Positions 1 through 7,284 of a stretch of 11,158 nucleotides of DNA are shown here, in pieces (the stretch's first letter is position 1; each line of letters opens with the position of its first letter). The DNA lies in NCBI GenBank assembly GCA_021107345.1, contig JAIOSX010000053.1, positions 1 to 11,158 on the forward strand, given 5' to 3'. This DNA is from Candidatus Aegiribacteria sp. (lineage in GTDB: Bacteria; Fermentibacterota; Fermentibacteria; Fermentibacterales; Fermentibacteraceae). Position numbers and translations under genes: made by a program. Under the pieces are notes generated by a model. The model was not told the DNA's origin, did no database searches, and worked only from the letters and a program-made list of their open reading frames with translations.

Positions 1-897
1 TCCGGGGCTGAATTTCTGCATACTTGACGTATCAGTACCACCTCGGACAAGGATCTCCATCTGATAGTCTATTCCGCTCTTTTCAGCCAGTTTCCTCATA
101 TACTCCACAAGGGATGTCGAGCAGATCACGCTGGAATCCATCTGCTTGATGGTCACACCTTTTCCCAGTTCTGCCATCTTCATTCTGGCTGGAAATCCCG
201 GCGTATCCCCCGAGCCTGTAATATCCACAGCTATACCTATATCTGGTTTTACTGTCTGGGCGGCAACCGTGGAACCGCGGAGCCCCACCTCTTCCTGGGC
301 CGTACCCACAGCGTAGACATCGATTGCGGGATTATCGTACCTTTTCATCGCTTCGATGATGATGAATACCCCTATTCTATCATCGAACGCTTTCGCTACG
401 AAGCAGTTACCCAGTTCGTTGAAATCTGTATCCATTGATACCCAGTCACCGCGGCTTACCTTTTCCTTTACGTCCTCTGCGGGCAGCCCGAAATCAAGGT
501 AGAGCTTGTCATATTTGGGAGATGTTTCACGCAAAGTCTGAGTGAGCTCCCACCTTCTGTGCATGACCGCAGGCAAAATACCGCTGTTCCTCGTATGTAC
601 CCTGACTGTATGACCCAGAATATTGGCGGGATCCCAGAATCCAACCGGAACTACTGAAGCGAATCCCTGATCATCAAGATTATGGACCAGAAAACCTATC
701 TCATCAGTATGTCCGGCCAGCATGACCCTGAGCCTCGAATCCCCCAGGGTTCCCGATTTGAATGCGATAATATTTTTCATTGCGTCGGCTGTAAAACTGT
801 CCACATAATTCTCAAGAGCATCCCTGAATATCGATACTATACTATCCTCATGTCCTGAGATACCGTCAGCTTCGCAGAGTTTTCTGAGAAGATCCAT
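1..897 (-). CDS. M42-family metallo-aminopeptidase (partial, C-terminus outside window)
   Basis: Cytoplasmic, probably dinuclear-metal aminopeptidase of the M42 (glutamyl/deblocking aminopeptidase, PepA/FrvX-like) family. The frame is open from an ATG at 895-897 to the window edge, giving 299 residues. Family members are usually about 340-360 residues, so roughly the last 50, including the final metal-binding His, are missing. Visible motifs are AGHTDEIGF (His63, Asp65), AFDDRIG (Asp172/173), QEEVGLRGS (Glu202/203, catalytic and metal-binding), AVDITGSGDTP (Asp225) and RGGTDT near residue 285. A Shine-Dalgarno AAGGA lies about 8 bases upstream, and the nearby upstream ATG runs straight into a stop. 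The caspase-like gene ends 49 bases upstream with no clear terminator, so the two are probably co-transcribed. Family assignment is firm; the substrate is unknown. Confidence 0.9.
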   Translation of the reverse strand, partial: MDLLRKLCEADGISGHEDSIVSIFRDALENYVDSFTADAMKNIIAFKSGTLGDSRLRVMLAGHTDEIGFLVHNLDDQGFASVVPVGFWDPANILGHTVRVHTRNSGILPAVMHRRWELTQTLRETSPKYDKLYLDFGLPAEDVKEKVSRGDWVSMDTDFNELGNCFVAKAFDDRIGVFIIIEAMKRYDNPAIDVYAVGTAQEEVGLRGSTVAAQTVKPDIGIAVDITGSGDTPGFPARMKMAELGKGVTIKQMDSSVICSTSLVEYMRKLAEKSGIDYQMEILVRGGTDTSSMQKFSPG

Positions 898-946
898 CAG
901 ATCAACATCCTTTCAAGTAATATCAATAGTTTTATCCGGAATCAGA

Positions 947-1882
947 TCATTCGGCCTGGATCCAGGAGAATCCGGCCGCGTCCATCCATCTGGTGGAAGA
1001 CTGCCCGGCAAAATCAATGTCTTCTATGACGCTGTTTGCAGCATCAGGGGGTGAGAAACCGTTATCCAGCATTTGATTAAAATAGAATATCTCGATAAGG
1101 CCGCTGGCCCCCCAGTCAACACTGCGCGAATATCCCGAGACGACGAAATCCGCAGGCCAGCTGTTCCTGGATGATATGATCGCCTGAGGCATTCGACCGG
1201 ACATGATCTCGCAGCAGCTGAAATGTATCATGACGAGATTACTGCATGGTCTTATGGCATCGACGAATTCCCTTGAAGGAACGGTTCCCGATGACAGCTC
1301 TATACCGGATGCCGAACCGTGCGAAGCAATCACAAGATAAAGATCCCCCGGAAGCCCGGAAGACTCAAGGCAAAAGGCAGCAAGATCATCTACATCATGT
1401 ATGAACCTGTGTCTGACATTCACTCCTGATACCCTTGCAAACCATGCTTCCAGCATCTCACCAAAAGAATACTCTTCCTCGGAAAGGGACGACTGCCATT
1501 CGGATTCGAGAATTACAAGCCAGTTGGACGGCGTTATACCGGCACCTGCCCGGTATCCTTCCCATTCATACCACTGTCCTCCCCCATCCGGACGCCACAT
1601 ACCGCTTATGCTCATGGAATCATTGGAGAGTTCAAACCAGCCTTCTCCTGAAGCTGTAGGTTCCCTGTATGTAAAAATGAGCTTTCCGCCATGTCCGATT
1701 TCACCCTTAATTGTTGAATAGCCATCAAGTGTATAGTACCCGCTTACATGAGAATTGTCCTGCTGCAGGAAAAGCGTTCCATAAGTTGTTTCCCAGGTTC
1801 CGGAAAAATCCGGCAGATCCGCGGCTTCGAGCATCCCCGCGAACAGAAGTGCTGGAATCAGAGTAAATACGGCTGTTCTCAT
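947..1882 (-). CDS. Secreted protein: N-terminal beta-rich domain plus caspase-like cysteine peptidase domain
   Basis: A 311-residue protein I do not recognise as a named family. Residues 1-20 form a signal peptide (hydrophobic core, LEA-A cleavage context), so it is exported. Residues about 24-110 are beta-rich, with repeated W/G/Y patterns (FSGTWET, VSGYYTL, SISGMW) like a small lipocalin-type or carbohydrate-binding beta sandwich. Residues about 120-300 resemble a caspase/CHAT (clan CD) fold: a strand followed by IASHGSASG (His188-Gly189), then a hydrophobic strand MIHFSCCEIMSG with Cys223 or Cys224 where the catalytic Cys of a His-Cys dyad would lie. The ATG overlaps the AlaRS stop as ATGA, so the two genes are translationally coupled. 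The M42 peptidase gene follows. Dyad and fold are inferred from short motifs; a catalytically dead relative is possible. Confidence 0.62.
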   Translation of the reverse strand: MRTAVFTLIPALLFAGMLEAADLPDFSGTWETTYGTLFLQQDNSHVSGYYTLDGYSTIKGEIGHGGKLIFTYREPTASGEGWFELSNDSMSISGMWRPDGGGQWYEWEGYRAGAGITPSNWLVILESEWQSSLSEEEYSFGEMLEAWFARVSGVNVRHRFIHDVDDLAAFCLESSGLPGDLYLVIASHGSASGIELSSGTVPSREFVDAIRPCSNLVMIHFSCCEIMSGRMPQAIISSRNSWPADFVVSGYSRSVDWGASGLIEIFYFNQMLDNGFSPPDAANSVIEDIDFAGQSSTRWMDAAGFSWIQAE

Positions 1883-3666
1883 TCAAGTACCGCCCTTATT
1901 CTTCTAATGCCTCTGGAGGAGCTCATCTCCTTTACTATCCTGAATCTGCCGAGCTCTCCGGTTCTTGTGACATGGGGACCTCCGCAGATCTCCAGCGAGT
2001 AATCCCCTATTCGGTAGACTTTCACCTTATCGCCGTACTTATTCCGAAACAGGCCTATGGCACCATCTTCCAGAGCATTTTCGAGATTGGTTTCCTCACA
2101 TTTGATAGGAAGATCGGCTTCGATGATCTCGTTAACTCTCTTTTCTACAAGAACGATCTCTTCATCCATCATTTTCTCTGGATGGCTGAAATCGAAACGT
2201 AGCCTCTTCTCAGTGATGTTGCTTCCCTTCTGCTCGACATTATCACCCAGTATCTCCCTCAGAGCCTGATGGAGAATGTGAGTTGCGGTGTGAAGCATGG
2301 TCACCATTTCGCTGTTGTCGGCAAGACCGCCCTTGAACTTCTGATCTCCGCCCTGTCTGGACAACTCTCTGTGTTTGTCGAATGCTTTTTCGTAGCCTTC
2401 CATGTCAACTGTCATGCCATGCTCAGAAGCCAGTTCGGCTGTGAATTCAACCGGGAAGCCGTACGTATCGTACAACCTGAATGCGATCCTTCCGGGTATG
2501 GTTTTCGCTGGATTCTTCATCAGATTCGGCAGTGCTTTCTCGAATTCCTTCAGTCCGGACTGAAGTGTTTTCTCGAACCTTGATTCCTCCATGGAAAGCT
2601 CATCAAGGATGAACCTCCGGTTCCGCACCAGTTCCTCATGAACAGGGGATTCCACTTCAATGACAAGTTCTGCAATCCTGTGAGTGAAGGGTTCATCTAT
2701 GCCAAGCTTTCTGCCATGCCTTACTGCGAGGCGTATAAGTCTTCTAAGCACGTACCCCCTGTCAAGGTTTGAGGGTGGAATGCCCTGATCATCCCCCAGG
2801 ATATGAGTGGCTGTTCTTATATGGTCGGATATTATCCTCAGGGATCTCAGCGCCTGGTCGTCGGGTGCAAGTCCCAGTCCCGACAGCTTTTTCAGGAATC
2901 CGAACAGAGGCTGGAACTGGGGAATATCGTAAATGGACTCGCTACCGTTCATCATTGCAACGGTCCTGGCCACACCCATACCTGTATCAACGCTTTTCCT
3001 TTCCAGGGGAATGTACTTGCCATCAGCGGTTTTGCGGTACTCCATGAATACATCGTTCCAGATCTCGAAGTACTTTCCACAGCCGCAGCCGGGCCTGCAC
3101 TCAGGGCTGCAGGATGGCTTTCCAGTATCGATGAACATCTCCGTGTCGGGGCCGCAGGGGCCTGTATTTCCTGTGGGTCCCCACCAGTTGTCATCCCTGC
3201 CAAGGAAATATATCCGGTCTACAGGAATGCCCACTTCTTCCCAGATCGACGCAGCCTCCTCGTCCGGAGGAATCTGATCATCCCCTCCAAAAACAGTCAC
3301 GTGAAGCTGCTCCGGTTTGAAACCCAGCCATTTGGAGGATGTGAGAAACTCGAAGCTCCAGGTGATGGACTCCCGCTTGAAGTAATCACCAAGTGACCAG
3401 TTTCCAAGCATCTCGAAAAAGGTCAGGTGGGAGGAGTCCCCCACCTCTTCAATATCACCGGTGCGGATACATTTCTGCACATCTACAAGTCTTTTCCCCG
3501 CAGGATGTTTCTCTCCAAGAAGATAGGGTACCAGCGGCTGCATTCCTGCCGGAGTGTAGAGAATGGTGGAATCCTCTGAGGGTATTAGTGAAGCTCCCTG
3601 GATGAGTGTATGATCTCTCTCGATAAAAAAGTCAAAATAGAGATGCCTTAGTTCTTCCGCAGTCAT
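1879..3666 (-). CDS. alaS: Compact alanyl-tRNA synthetase lacking the C-terminal C-Ala domain
   Basis: Class II synthetase charging tRNA-Ala, 595 residues from the ATG at 3664-3666. That ATG has AGAAGG 6 bases upstream and gives the normal N-terminus MTAEELRHLYFDFF; an in-frame TTG at 3684 would add six residues and is less likely. Seen in order: the motif 2 region FFEMLGNWSLGDYF (about 83-96), a cysteine cluster CSPECRPGCGCG (Cys186/190/194/196), motif 3 DTGMGVAR (227-234; many AlaRS have GLER), a helical tRNA-recognition region, and an editing domain with HTATHILH (459-466) and CGGPH (561-565; usual form CGGTH). It ends just after the editing domain. Bacterial AlaRS is usually about 870 residues, so the coiled-coil/C-Ala part is absent. 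The stop overlaps the next start, so this looks like a natural end. It sits between ceramide and peptidase genes. Whether it is the cell's only AlaRS cannot be told here. Confidence 0.93.
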   Translation of the reverse strand: MTAEELRHLYFDFFIERDHTLIQGASLIPSEDSTILYTPAGMQPLVPYLLGEKHPAGKRLVDVQKCIRTGDIEEVGDSSHLTFFEMLGNWSLGDYFKRESITWSFEFLTSSKWLGFKPEQLHVTVFGGDDQIPPDEEAASIWEEVGIPVDRIYFLGRDDNWWGPTGNTGPCGPDTEMFIDTGKPSCSPECRPGCGCGKYFEIWNDVFMEYRKTADGKYIPLERKSVDTGMGVARTVAMMNGSESIYDIPQFQPLFGFLKKLSGLGLAPDDQALRSLRIISDHIRTATHILGDDQGIPPSNLDRGYVLRRLIRLAVRHGRKLGIDEPFTHRIAELVIEVESPVHEELVRNRRFILDELSMEESRFEKTLQSGLKEFEKALPNLMKNPAKTIPGRIAFRLYDTYGFPVEFTAELASEHGMTVDMEGYEKAFDKHRELSRQGGDQKFKGGLADNSEMVTMLHTATHILHQALREILGDNVEQKGSNITEKRLRFDFSHPEKMMDEEIVLVEKRVNEIIEADLPIKCEETNLENALEDGAIGLFRNKYGDKVKVYRIGDYSLEICGGPHVTRTGELGRFRIVKEMSSSRGIRRIRAVLE

Positions 3667-3680
3667 TCCAGTCCTTCTAA

Positions 3681-4805
3681 TCAAATGTTCTTCTGATATA
3701 TTCTGTAGGTTCGATACTGATCAGCATGAAGGTCTTTCTCGAGTATCATTCTCATGGGCATGTTATCTTCCAGTATCCATGAAAGCTCTCCTCTTCCCAT
3801 TCCCTTCTCAATACTGGACTTGATTACTCTGTCAATTAAAAGAGCTTCCAGACCACGTCCCCGGAATGCCTTTCTGACCCCCAGCAGCAATACCCTCACC
3901 TGGTTAATACGTGTTCTGAACGGGGGTACTTTCAGGGCCAGTACCGCTCTTATCAAACTTCCTCCGGCCTTTTTAAAAGCCTGATTGGCATCCGGAATAG
4001 AAATAGCGAATGCCACGGGCTCTCCATTAATCTCAACTACAGGGGCCAGCTGGGGAATCATGATCATCTTGAGCTCATCCGCCATCGCATCCATTTCCCG
4101 CTTACTCATTGGAACGAACCCCCAGTTATCCTCCCAGCATTCGTTGTATATATCCATGATAACAGGGACTTCCCTGTGAATGTGTTTTACGGAAACATCT
4201 CTGATAACTGCATCGGTTCTCTTCAAAACAAGGTTCGCCACCCTGGACATCCGTGAATAATCCATAATATCGGAATCGAGATAATACGCGTAGAGATCCT
4301 TCAGCTTCTCATAACCTGTTCCCTCAAGCATGTCCGCATACCAGGGCGGGTTGTAGGTCATCATAATAAGCGGACTGGAGTCGAACCCCTTGACCAGAAT
4401 CCCGCACTCCTCATTGGTGGAGAAATTCATCGGTCCCCTGACTTTTTCCATGCCGGCTGCCCGCAGTTCTTCTTCAGCGGCTACCAGAAGCTGCCTGAAA
4501 AGCTCTTCGTTTTTCTCTCCCTCAAGGAATCCGAAGAACCCGGTTTTTTCATCATGATAATCGTTGTGGGCATGATTTACAATGGATACGATGCGGCCTG
4601 CCGCTCTGCCATCCGCATCCCTTGCAAGGAAAACCGTTACATCACTGTGCTCGTGGAATGGATGCTTATTCCTGTTGAAAAGCTCTTTCTGGAAGAACTT
4701 CACTGGAGGTACCCAGTGAGGGTCATTCCTGTACAGCCTGAATGGGAGGTCAATAAATTCCCGCAGCTGACCCCTGCTGCTTACCTTCTTGATTGAAAAG
4801 GGCAT
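3681..4805 (-). CDS. bcerS: GNAT-superfamily N-acyltransferase, probable bacterial ceramide synthase
   Basis: A 374-residue protein of the long, YghO-like GNAT family to which the Caulobacter ceramide synthase bCerS belongs. The expected role is N-acylation of the 3-keto-sphingoid base made by Spt. Seen: an N-terminal LPFRLYRNDPHWVPP (19-34), HPFHEHSDVTVFLAR (48-62), GFFGFLE (89-95), VRGPMNFSTNEECGILV (122-138), MMTYNPPWY (148-156), and a C-terminal acyl-CoA-binding-like segment FRGRGLEALLID (314-325). The ATG has GGAGG four bases upstream. The gene starts 13 bases after the spt stop and ends 14 bases before the AlaRS ATG, so it is in the same operon. Family membership is clear. The ceramide synthase function is inferred from adjacency to spt and the divergent reductase; other amine acylations are possible. 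Confidence 0.8.
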   Translation of the reverse strand: MPFSIKKVSSRGQLREFIDLPFRLYRNDPHWVPPVKFFQKELFNRNKHPFHEHSDVTVFLARDADGRAAGRIVSIVNHAHNDYHDEKTGFFGFLEGEKNEELFRQLLVAAEEELRAAGMEKVRGPMNFSTNEECGILVKGFDSSPLIMMTYNPPWYADMLEGTGYEKLKDLYAYYLDSDIMDYSRMSRVANLVLKRTDAVIRDVSVKHIHREVPVIMDIYNECWEDNWGFVPMSKREMDAMADELKMIMIPQLAPVVEINGEPVAFAISIPDANQAFKKAGGSLIRAVLALKVPPFRTRINQVRVLLLGVRKAFRGRGLEALLIDRVIKSSIEKGMGRGELSWILEDNMPMRMILEKDLHADQYRTYRIYQKNI

Positions 4806-4818
4806 TGAACCTCCAGAA

Positions 4819-6012
4819 TTAAATAATACCGAGTTCCTTTCCGCACCTCTCGAAGATGCCCAATGCCCGGTCTATCATATCATCCGTATGAGTCGCCATG
4901 TAGCTGGTTCGCAGCATTTCACCCCCGCTGGCAACAGCGGGGCTGATGACGGGATTGGTAAAGACCCCCTCCTGGAAAAGCTTCTTCCAGAACATGAGCG
5001 TCTGGACTTCGTCTCCCACAATGATCGGGATTATCGGGGCTTCGGATTTGCCGACATTGTATCCCATGGTCGCCAGCCCCTGTCTGGCTCTCTCGGCAGC
5101 CTTGTGAGATTTCTCGAGAAGTTCCGGTTCATTCTCCAGTATATCCAGTGCGGCTATCACGGTTGCCACAGCAGCAGGTGGAAGACTTGCTGAAAATATC
5201 ATGGTTCTTGCGGTATGCTTGATGAAATCCATTACCCGTGTCGGTCCCGCCGCGAAGCCCCCAATGCATGCAAACGATTTACTGAAAGTGCCTACCAGGA
5301 TATCAATATCATCATGGCATCCGAAATGCTCGGCGGTTCCCCTGCCCCGAGCGCCCATAGCTCCTACGCCATGGGCATCATCAACGATCAATCGAGTTCC
5401 AAATTCTTTGCTGATCTCAACCAGTCCGGGCAAATTGGCCAGGTCTCCCTCCATGCTGAAAACACCGTCGGTGACGATCACACCCGGATTATCTCTGTTG
5501 TTTTCAAGCAAATACCTGAGATGCTCATGATCGTTGTGCCTGTACTTGAGATTCCTGGCGTAACTCATTCTGGATCCGTCGATAATTGAGGCATGATTCA
5601 ATCTGTCCAGATAGATGATATCGTTTCGACCGGCAATAGTTGATATGACACCAAGATTGGCTTGAAAGCCCGTACTGAAAGTTATGGCCATTTCCTTGTC
5701 CAGGAATTTAGCCAGTCTTTCCTCAAGTTCAAGGTGAAGATCAAGGGTTCCGTTCAGAAACCTGCTGCCGGTACATCCGGTACCGTACTTGTCTATAGCT
5801 TCTTTCGACTTCTCCATGATCTTGGGATGATCAGTAAGCCCAAGGTAGTTGTTGGAACCGAGCATGATTATGCTGTGCCCATTTATCTCCATTTCCGCCC
5901 CGACATGCCCGCCAAGGGGAACGAAATAGGGGTAGAGGCCCGAATTCACAACCTGTTCGAGTCTTTCATAGTCGTAGCACTTCTGAAATACATCATTGGG
6001 CATTTTATCCAT
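4819..6012 (-). CDS. spt: Serine palmitoyltransferase (alpha-oxoamine synthase family)
   Basis: PLP enzyme condensing L-serine with a fatty acyl thioester to give 3-keto-sphinganine, the first step of sphingolipid synthesis. The call is 397 residues from the ATG at 6010-6012, which has AAGG six bases upstream. An in-frame TTG at 6039 would add nine residues and collide with the divergent promoter. Visible: LGSNNYLGLT, GTGCTGSRFLNGTLDLH, the PLP-stacking His140 in LNHASI, VDDAHG (Asp211, His214), the Schiff-base lysine Lys245 in GTFSKSF, and Arg368 in MLRTSYMATHT for carboxylate binding. The GSRFLNGT and SYMATHT segments resemble bacterial Spt more than BioF or Kbl, and no biotin or threonine-degradation genes are nearby. 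It is first in the minus-strand operon and soluble or peripheral at the inner membrane. Its exact acyl donor is not determined. Confidence 0.88.
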   Translation of the reverse strand: MDKMPNDVFQKCYDYERLEQVVNSGLYPYFVPLGGHVGAEMEINGHSIIMLGSNNYLGLTDHPKIMEKSKEAIDKYGTGCTGSRFLNGTLDLHLELEERLAKFLDKEMAITFSTGFQANLGVISTIAGRNDIIYLDRLNHASIIDGSRMSYARNLKYRHNDHEHLRYLLENNRDNPGVIVTDGVFSMEGDLANLPGLVEISKEFGTRLIVDDAHGVGAMGARGRGTAEHFGCHDDIDILVGTFSKSFACIGGFAAGPTRVMDFIKHTARTMIFSASLPPAAVATVIAALDILENEPELLEKSHKAAERARQGLATMGYNVGKSEAPIIPIIVGDEVQTLMFWKKLFQEGVFTNPVISPAVASGGEMLRTSYMATHTDDMIDRALGIFERCGKELGII

Positions 6013-6022
6013 ATTGCACCTT
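6010..6022 (-). promoter_or_regulatory. RBS and ATG deciding the spt start
   Basis: On the minus strand AAGG (6019-6022), a six-base spacer TGCAAT and ATG (6010-6012). This favours the 397-residue Spt over the longer TTG-started reading. Confidence 0.6.
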
Positions 6023-6049
6023 GTCATTAATTGAATCAATATGTAGCAT
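6021..6049 (+). promoter_or_regulatory. Candidate sigma-70 promoter for cerR
   Basis: Plus strand: TTGTCA (6021-6026, 5/6) and TAGCAT (6044-6049, 4/6) with a 17-base spacer. It would start near 6056, so it lies across the spt leader, and the two candidate divergent start points nearly coincide. Confidence 0.4.
6026..6040. promoter_or_regulatory. AT-rich palindrome, possible operator (copy A)
   Basis: ATTAATTGAATCAAT contains perfect 5-base arms ATTGA/TCAAT around one base. It falls between the -35 and -10 of the cerR promoter candidate and inside the predicted spt leader, where a bound repressor could affect both. A 14/15 match lies upstream of the carbamoyltransferase at 9548-9562. Function is inferred. 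Confidence 0.35.
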
Positions 6050-6057
6050 TGCGAAGG

Positions 6058-6086
6058 AAGTTAATCAGGATAACCTCAAAAGTCAA
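6058..6086 (-). promoter_or_regulatory. Candidate sigma-70 promoter for the spt operon
   Basis: Minus strand: TTGACT (6081-6086) and TAACTT (6058-6063) separated by 17 bases. The -35 is good and the -10 is weak (3/6). It would start transcription near 6051, about 39 bases before the spt ATG. Confidence 0.35.
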
Positions 6087-6101
6087 CGGATTCCGGTAAA
6101 T

Positions 6102-7034
6102 ATGAGAAAATTTATCCTCACCGGCGCTTCCGGATTCCTCGGAAGCCATATTATAGACATAATGGAGGGTAAGGGCATATTCGTCCACGCCCTTCTGAGG
6201 AAATCCTCTTCGCTGAAAAATCTGCCCGATGAATGCGGAATATCCAGAGTTGACTTCATGAACCCTGATTCGATGGCTGAAGATATTGCCAACGCTGATG
6301 TAATTATCCATGCGGCCGGCGCAACCAGCGCTGCAAGCCAGGAGGAATTTGACAGAGCTAACGCTCTTGTAACGAAAAAACTGCTGAGAGCAAGAGAAAA
6401 ATACGCACCGGATGCTCTCTTTATCTATATATCAAGCCAGGCCGCATCGGGACCGGTTGGATACGGACCTGTAACCGACTATGGCAGAAGCAAACTTCTT
6501 GGCGAATTCGCGGTCAGAGATACTGCGAACTGGGTCATTGTACGTCCTCCCGCCATATTCGGCTCCCGTGATCCCGCGTCTACGCCGGTTATGAAGCTGG
6601 CTCTGAGAGGGATTTTCGTGTCACCCTGGATAAGTAAGGGGGGATTCTGTCTTGTATACGTACGGGACCTTGCCAGCCTGATAACGGACCTTCCTGATTT
6701 TCCCGATACCAGAGGCAAAGTTCTCGAACCATCCTACGGGAGACTTTTCTCATGGAAGGATTTTCATGAAATACTTGAAAAGGCTGCCGGAAGAAGGATA
6801 CTGCATTTAAGAATACCGCCGGTCCTTGTACATACTGCCGGATTCATGTCGGAAGCTCTGGCTTCCCTTACCGGAAGAACGCCTTTCTTCTGCAGGGATA
6901 AATGCAGAGAACTGCTGGCAAGGGAATGGCCTGTAGAAGAAGGACTGACTCACAGTCTAACAGGATGGGAACCGGCCATTCCGGTTGAAGAAGCCATGAA
7001 AAGAACGTTTCAGTGGGCCAGGACGCAGGGGTAG
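6102..7034 (+). CDS. cerR: NAD(P)-dependent SDR/epimerase-family protein, probable ceramide reductase
   Basis: A 310-residue extended SDR. The ATG at 6102-6104 puts the Rossmann motif TGASGFLGSH at residues 7-16, as usual; an upstream TTG frame start at 6021 would add 27 unlikely residues. Other signs are HAAGATS (about 70-76), IYISSQAA (Ser111/112), the catalytic YGRSK (Tyr127, Lys131) and VIVRPPAIFGSRD (about 145-157). In the Caulobacter pathway CerR reduces the 3-keto group during ceramide synthesis, and a member of this family divergent from spt and bcerS fits that role. The specific activity is inferred; sugar epimerase or dehydratase is the alternative. Its last 29 codons and stop region are duplicated at 9619-9754. 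The predicted Shine-Dalgarno is weak. Confidence 0.8.
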   Translation: MRKFILTGASGFLGSHIIDIMEGKGIFVHALLRKSSSLKNLPDECGISRVDFMNPDSMAEDIANADVIIHAAGATSAASQEEFDRANALVTKKLLRAREKYAPDALFIYISSQAASGPVGYGPVTDYGRSKLLGEFAVRDTANWVIVRPPAIFGSRDPASTPVMKLALRGIFVSPWISKGGFCLVYVRDLASLITDLPDFPDTRGKVLEPSYGRLFSWKDFHEILEKAAGRRILHLRIPPVLVHTAGFMSEALASLTGRTPFFCRDKCRELLAREWPVEEGLTHSLTGWEPAIPVEEAMKRTFQWARTQG

Positions 7035-7080
7035 TCCCTTTGGGGATTGCCCCATTTATTCTAAGTACAGTAAGCGTCAG
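6945..7080 (+). repeat. 136-base direct repeat, copy 1 (3' end of intact cerR plus terminator)
   Basis: It aligns without gaps to 9619-9754 with five mismatches (131/136). The mismatches are at 6950, 6977, 6997, 7022 and 7032. All lie in the coding part or stop codon, and the last 48 bases are identical. The two copies flank the carbamoyltransferase operon. Confidence 0.95.
7041..7060 (+). terminator. Probable rho-independent terminator of cerR
   Basis: TGGGG-ATTG-CCCCA makes a 5-bp GC-rich hairpin (7041-7054) followed by TTTATT, just after the cerR stop. The stem is short, so strength is uncertain. An identical copy is at 9715-9734. Confidence 0.45.
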
Positions 7081-7121
7081 TGGAGTTACTTAAATGGATC
7101 AATTATTCCGGAATAGAAATA

Positions 7122-7271
7122 TCAGAAAATCGCATACAGGAATGGTGCCAGTACAGAGCCCTGCGTTAGTATAATTATCAGACTGAGCATCAGCAGTACA
7201 ACAATTATTGGTGCCAGCCACCACTTTTTTCGAACCCTGAGAAAACCCCATATCTCTTTAAAATGTCCCAT
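7122..7271 (-). CDS. DUF5989-family small membrane protein
   Basis: A 49-residue protein: an amphipathic/basic start MGHFKEIWGFLRVRKKWW (1-18), then a single hydrophobic helix (about 20-37) and a short LTQGSVLAPFLYAIF tail. This is the pattern of the DUF5989 proteins found beside NodU-type carbamoyltransferases and SxtJ; the SxtK gene of saxitoxin clusters holds a comparable position. The ATG at 7269-7271 has GGAAG four bases upstream. A longer frame begins at 7436 but would overlap most of the SxtJ C-terminus with non-family sequence. It follows SxtJ by 13 bases and is last in the trio. The biochemical role is unknown; a membrane partner or anchor for the carbamoyltransferase is a guess. Confidence 0.85.
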   Translation of the reverse strand: MGHFKEIWGFLRVRKKWWLAPIIVVLLMLSLIIILTQGSVLAPFLYAIF

Positions 7272-7284
7272 ATCACTTCCAATT

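Noticed and set aside
2803..3396. 197-residue plus-strand ORF
   Set aside because: It lies wholly antisense inside the AlaRS gene, whose conserved motifs account for this stretch; composition and lack of motifs mark it as a shadow frame.
4819..6012. Alternative reading of the PLP enzyme as BioF or Kbl
   Set aside because: The same fold family, but the segment motifs and its bcerS and cerR neighbours fit Spt better, and no biotin or threonine genes are present. Not formally excluded.
7104..7115. 12-base perfect palindrome TATTCCGGAATA after the DUF5989 stop
   Set aside because: It has no loop or U-tract to act as a terminator and no promoter nearby; a single short palindrome is expected by chance.
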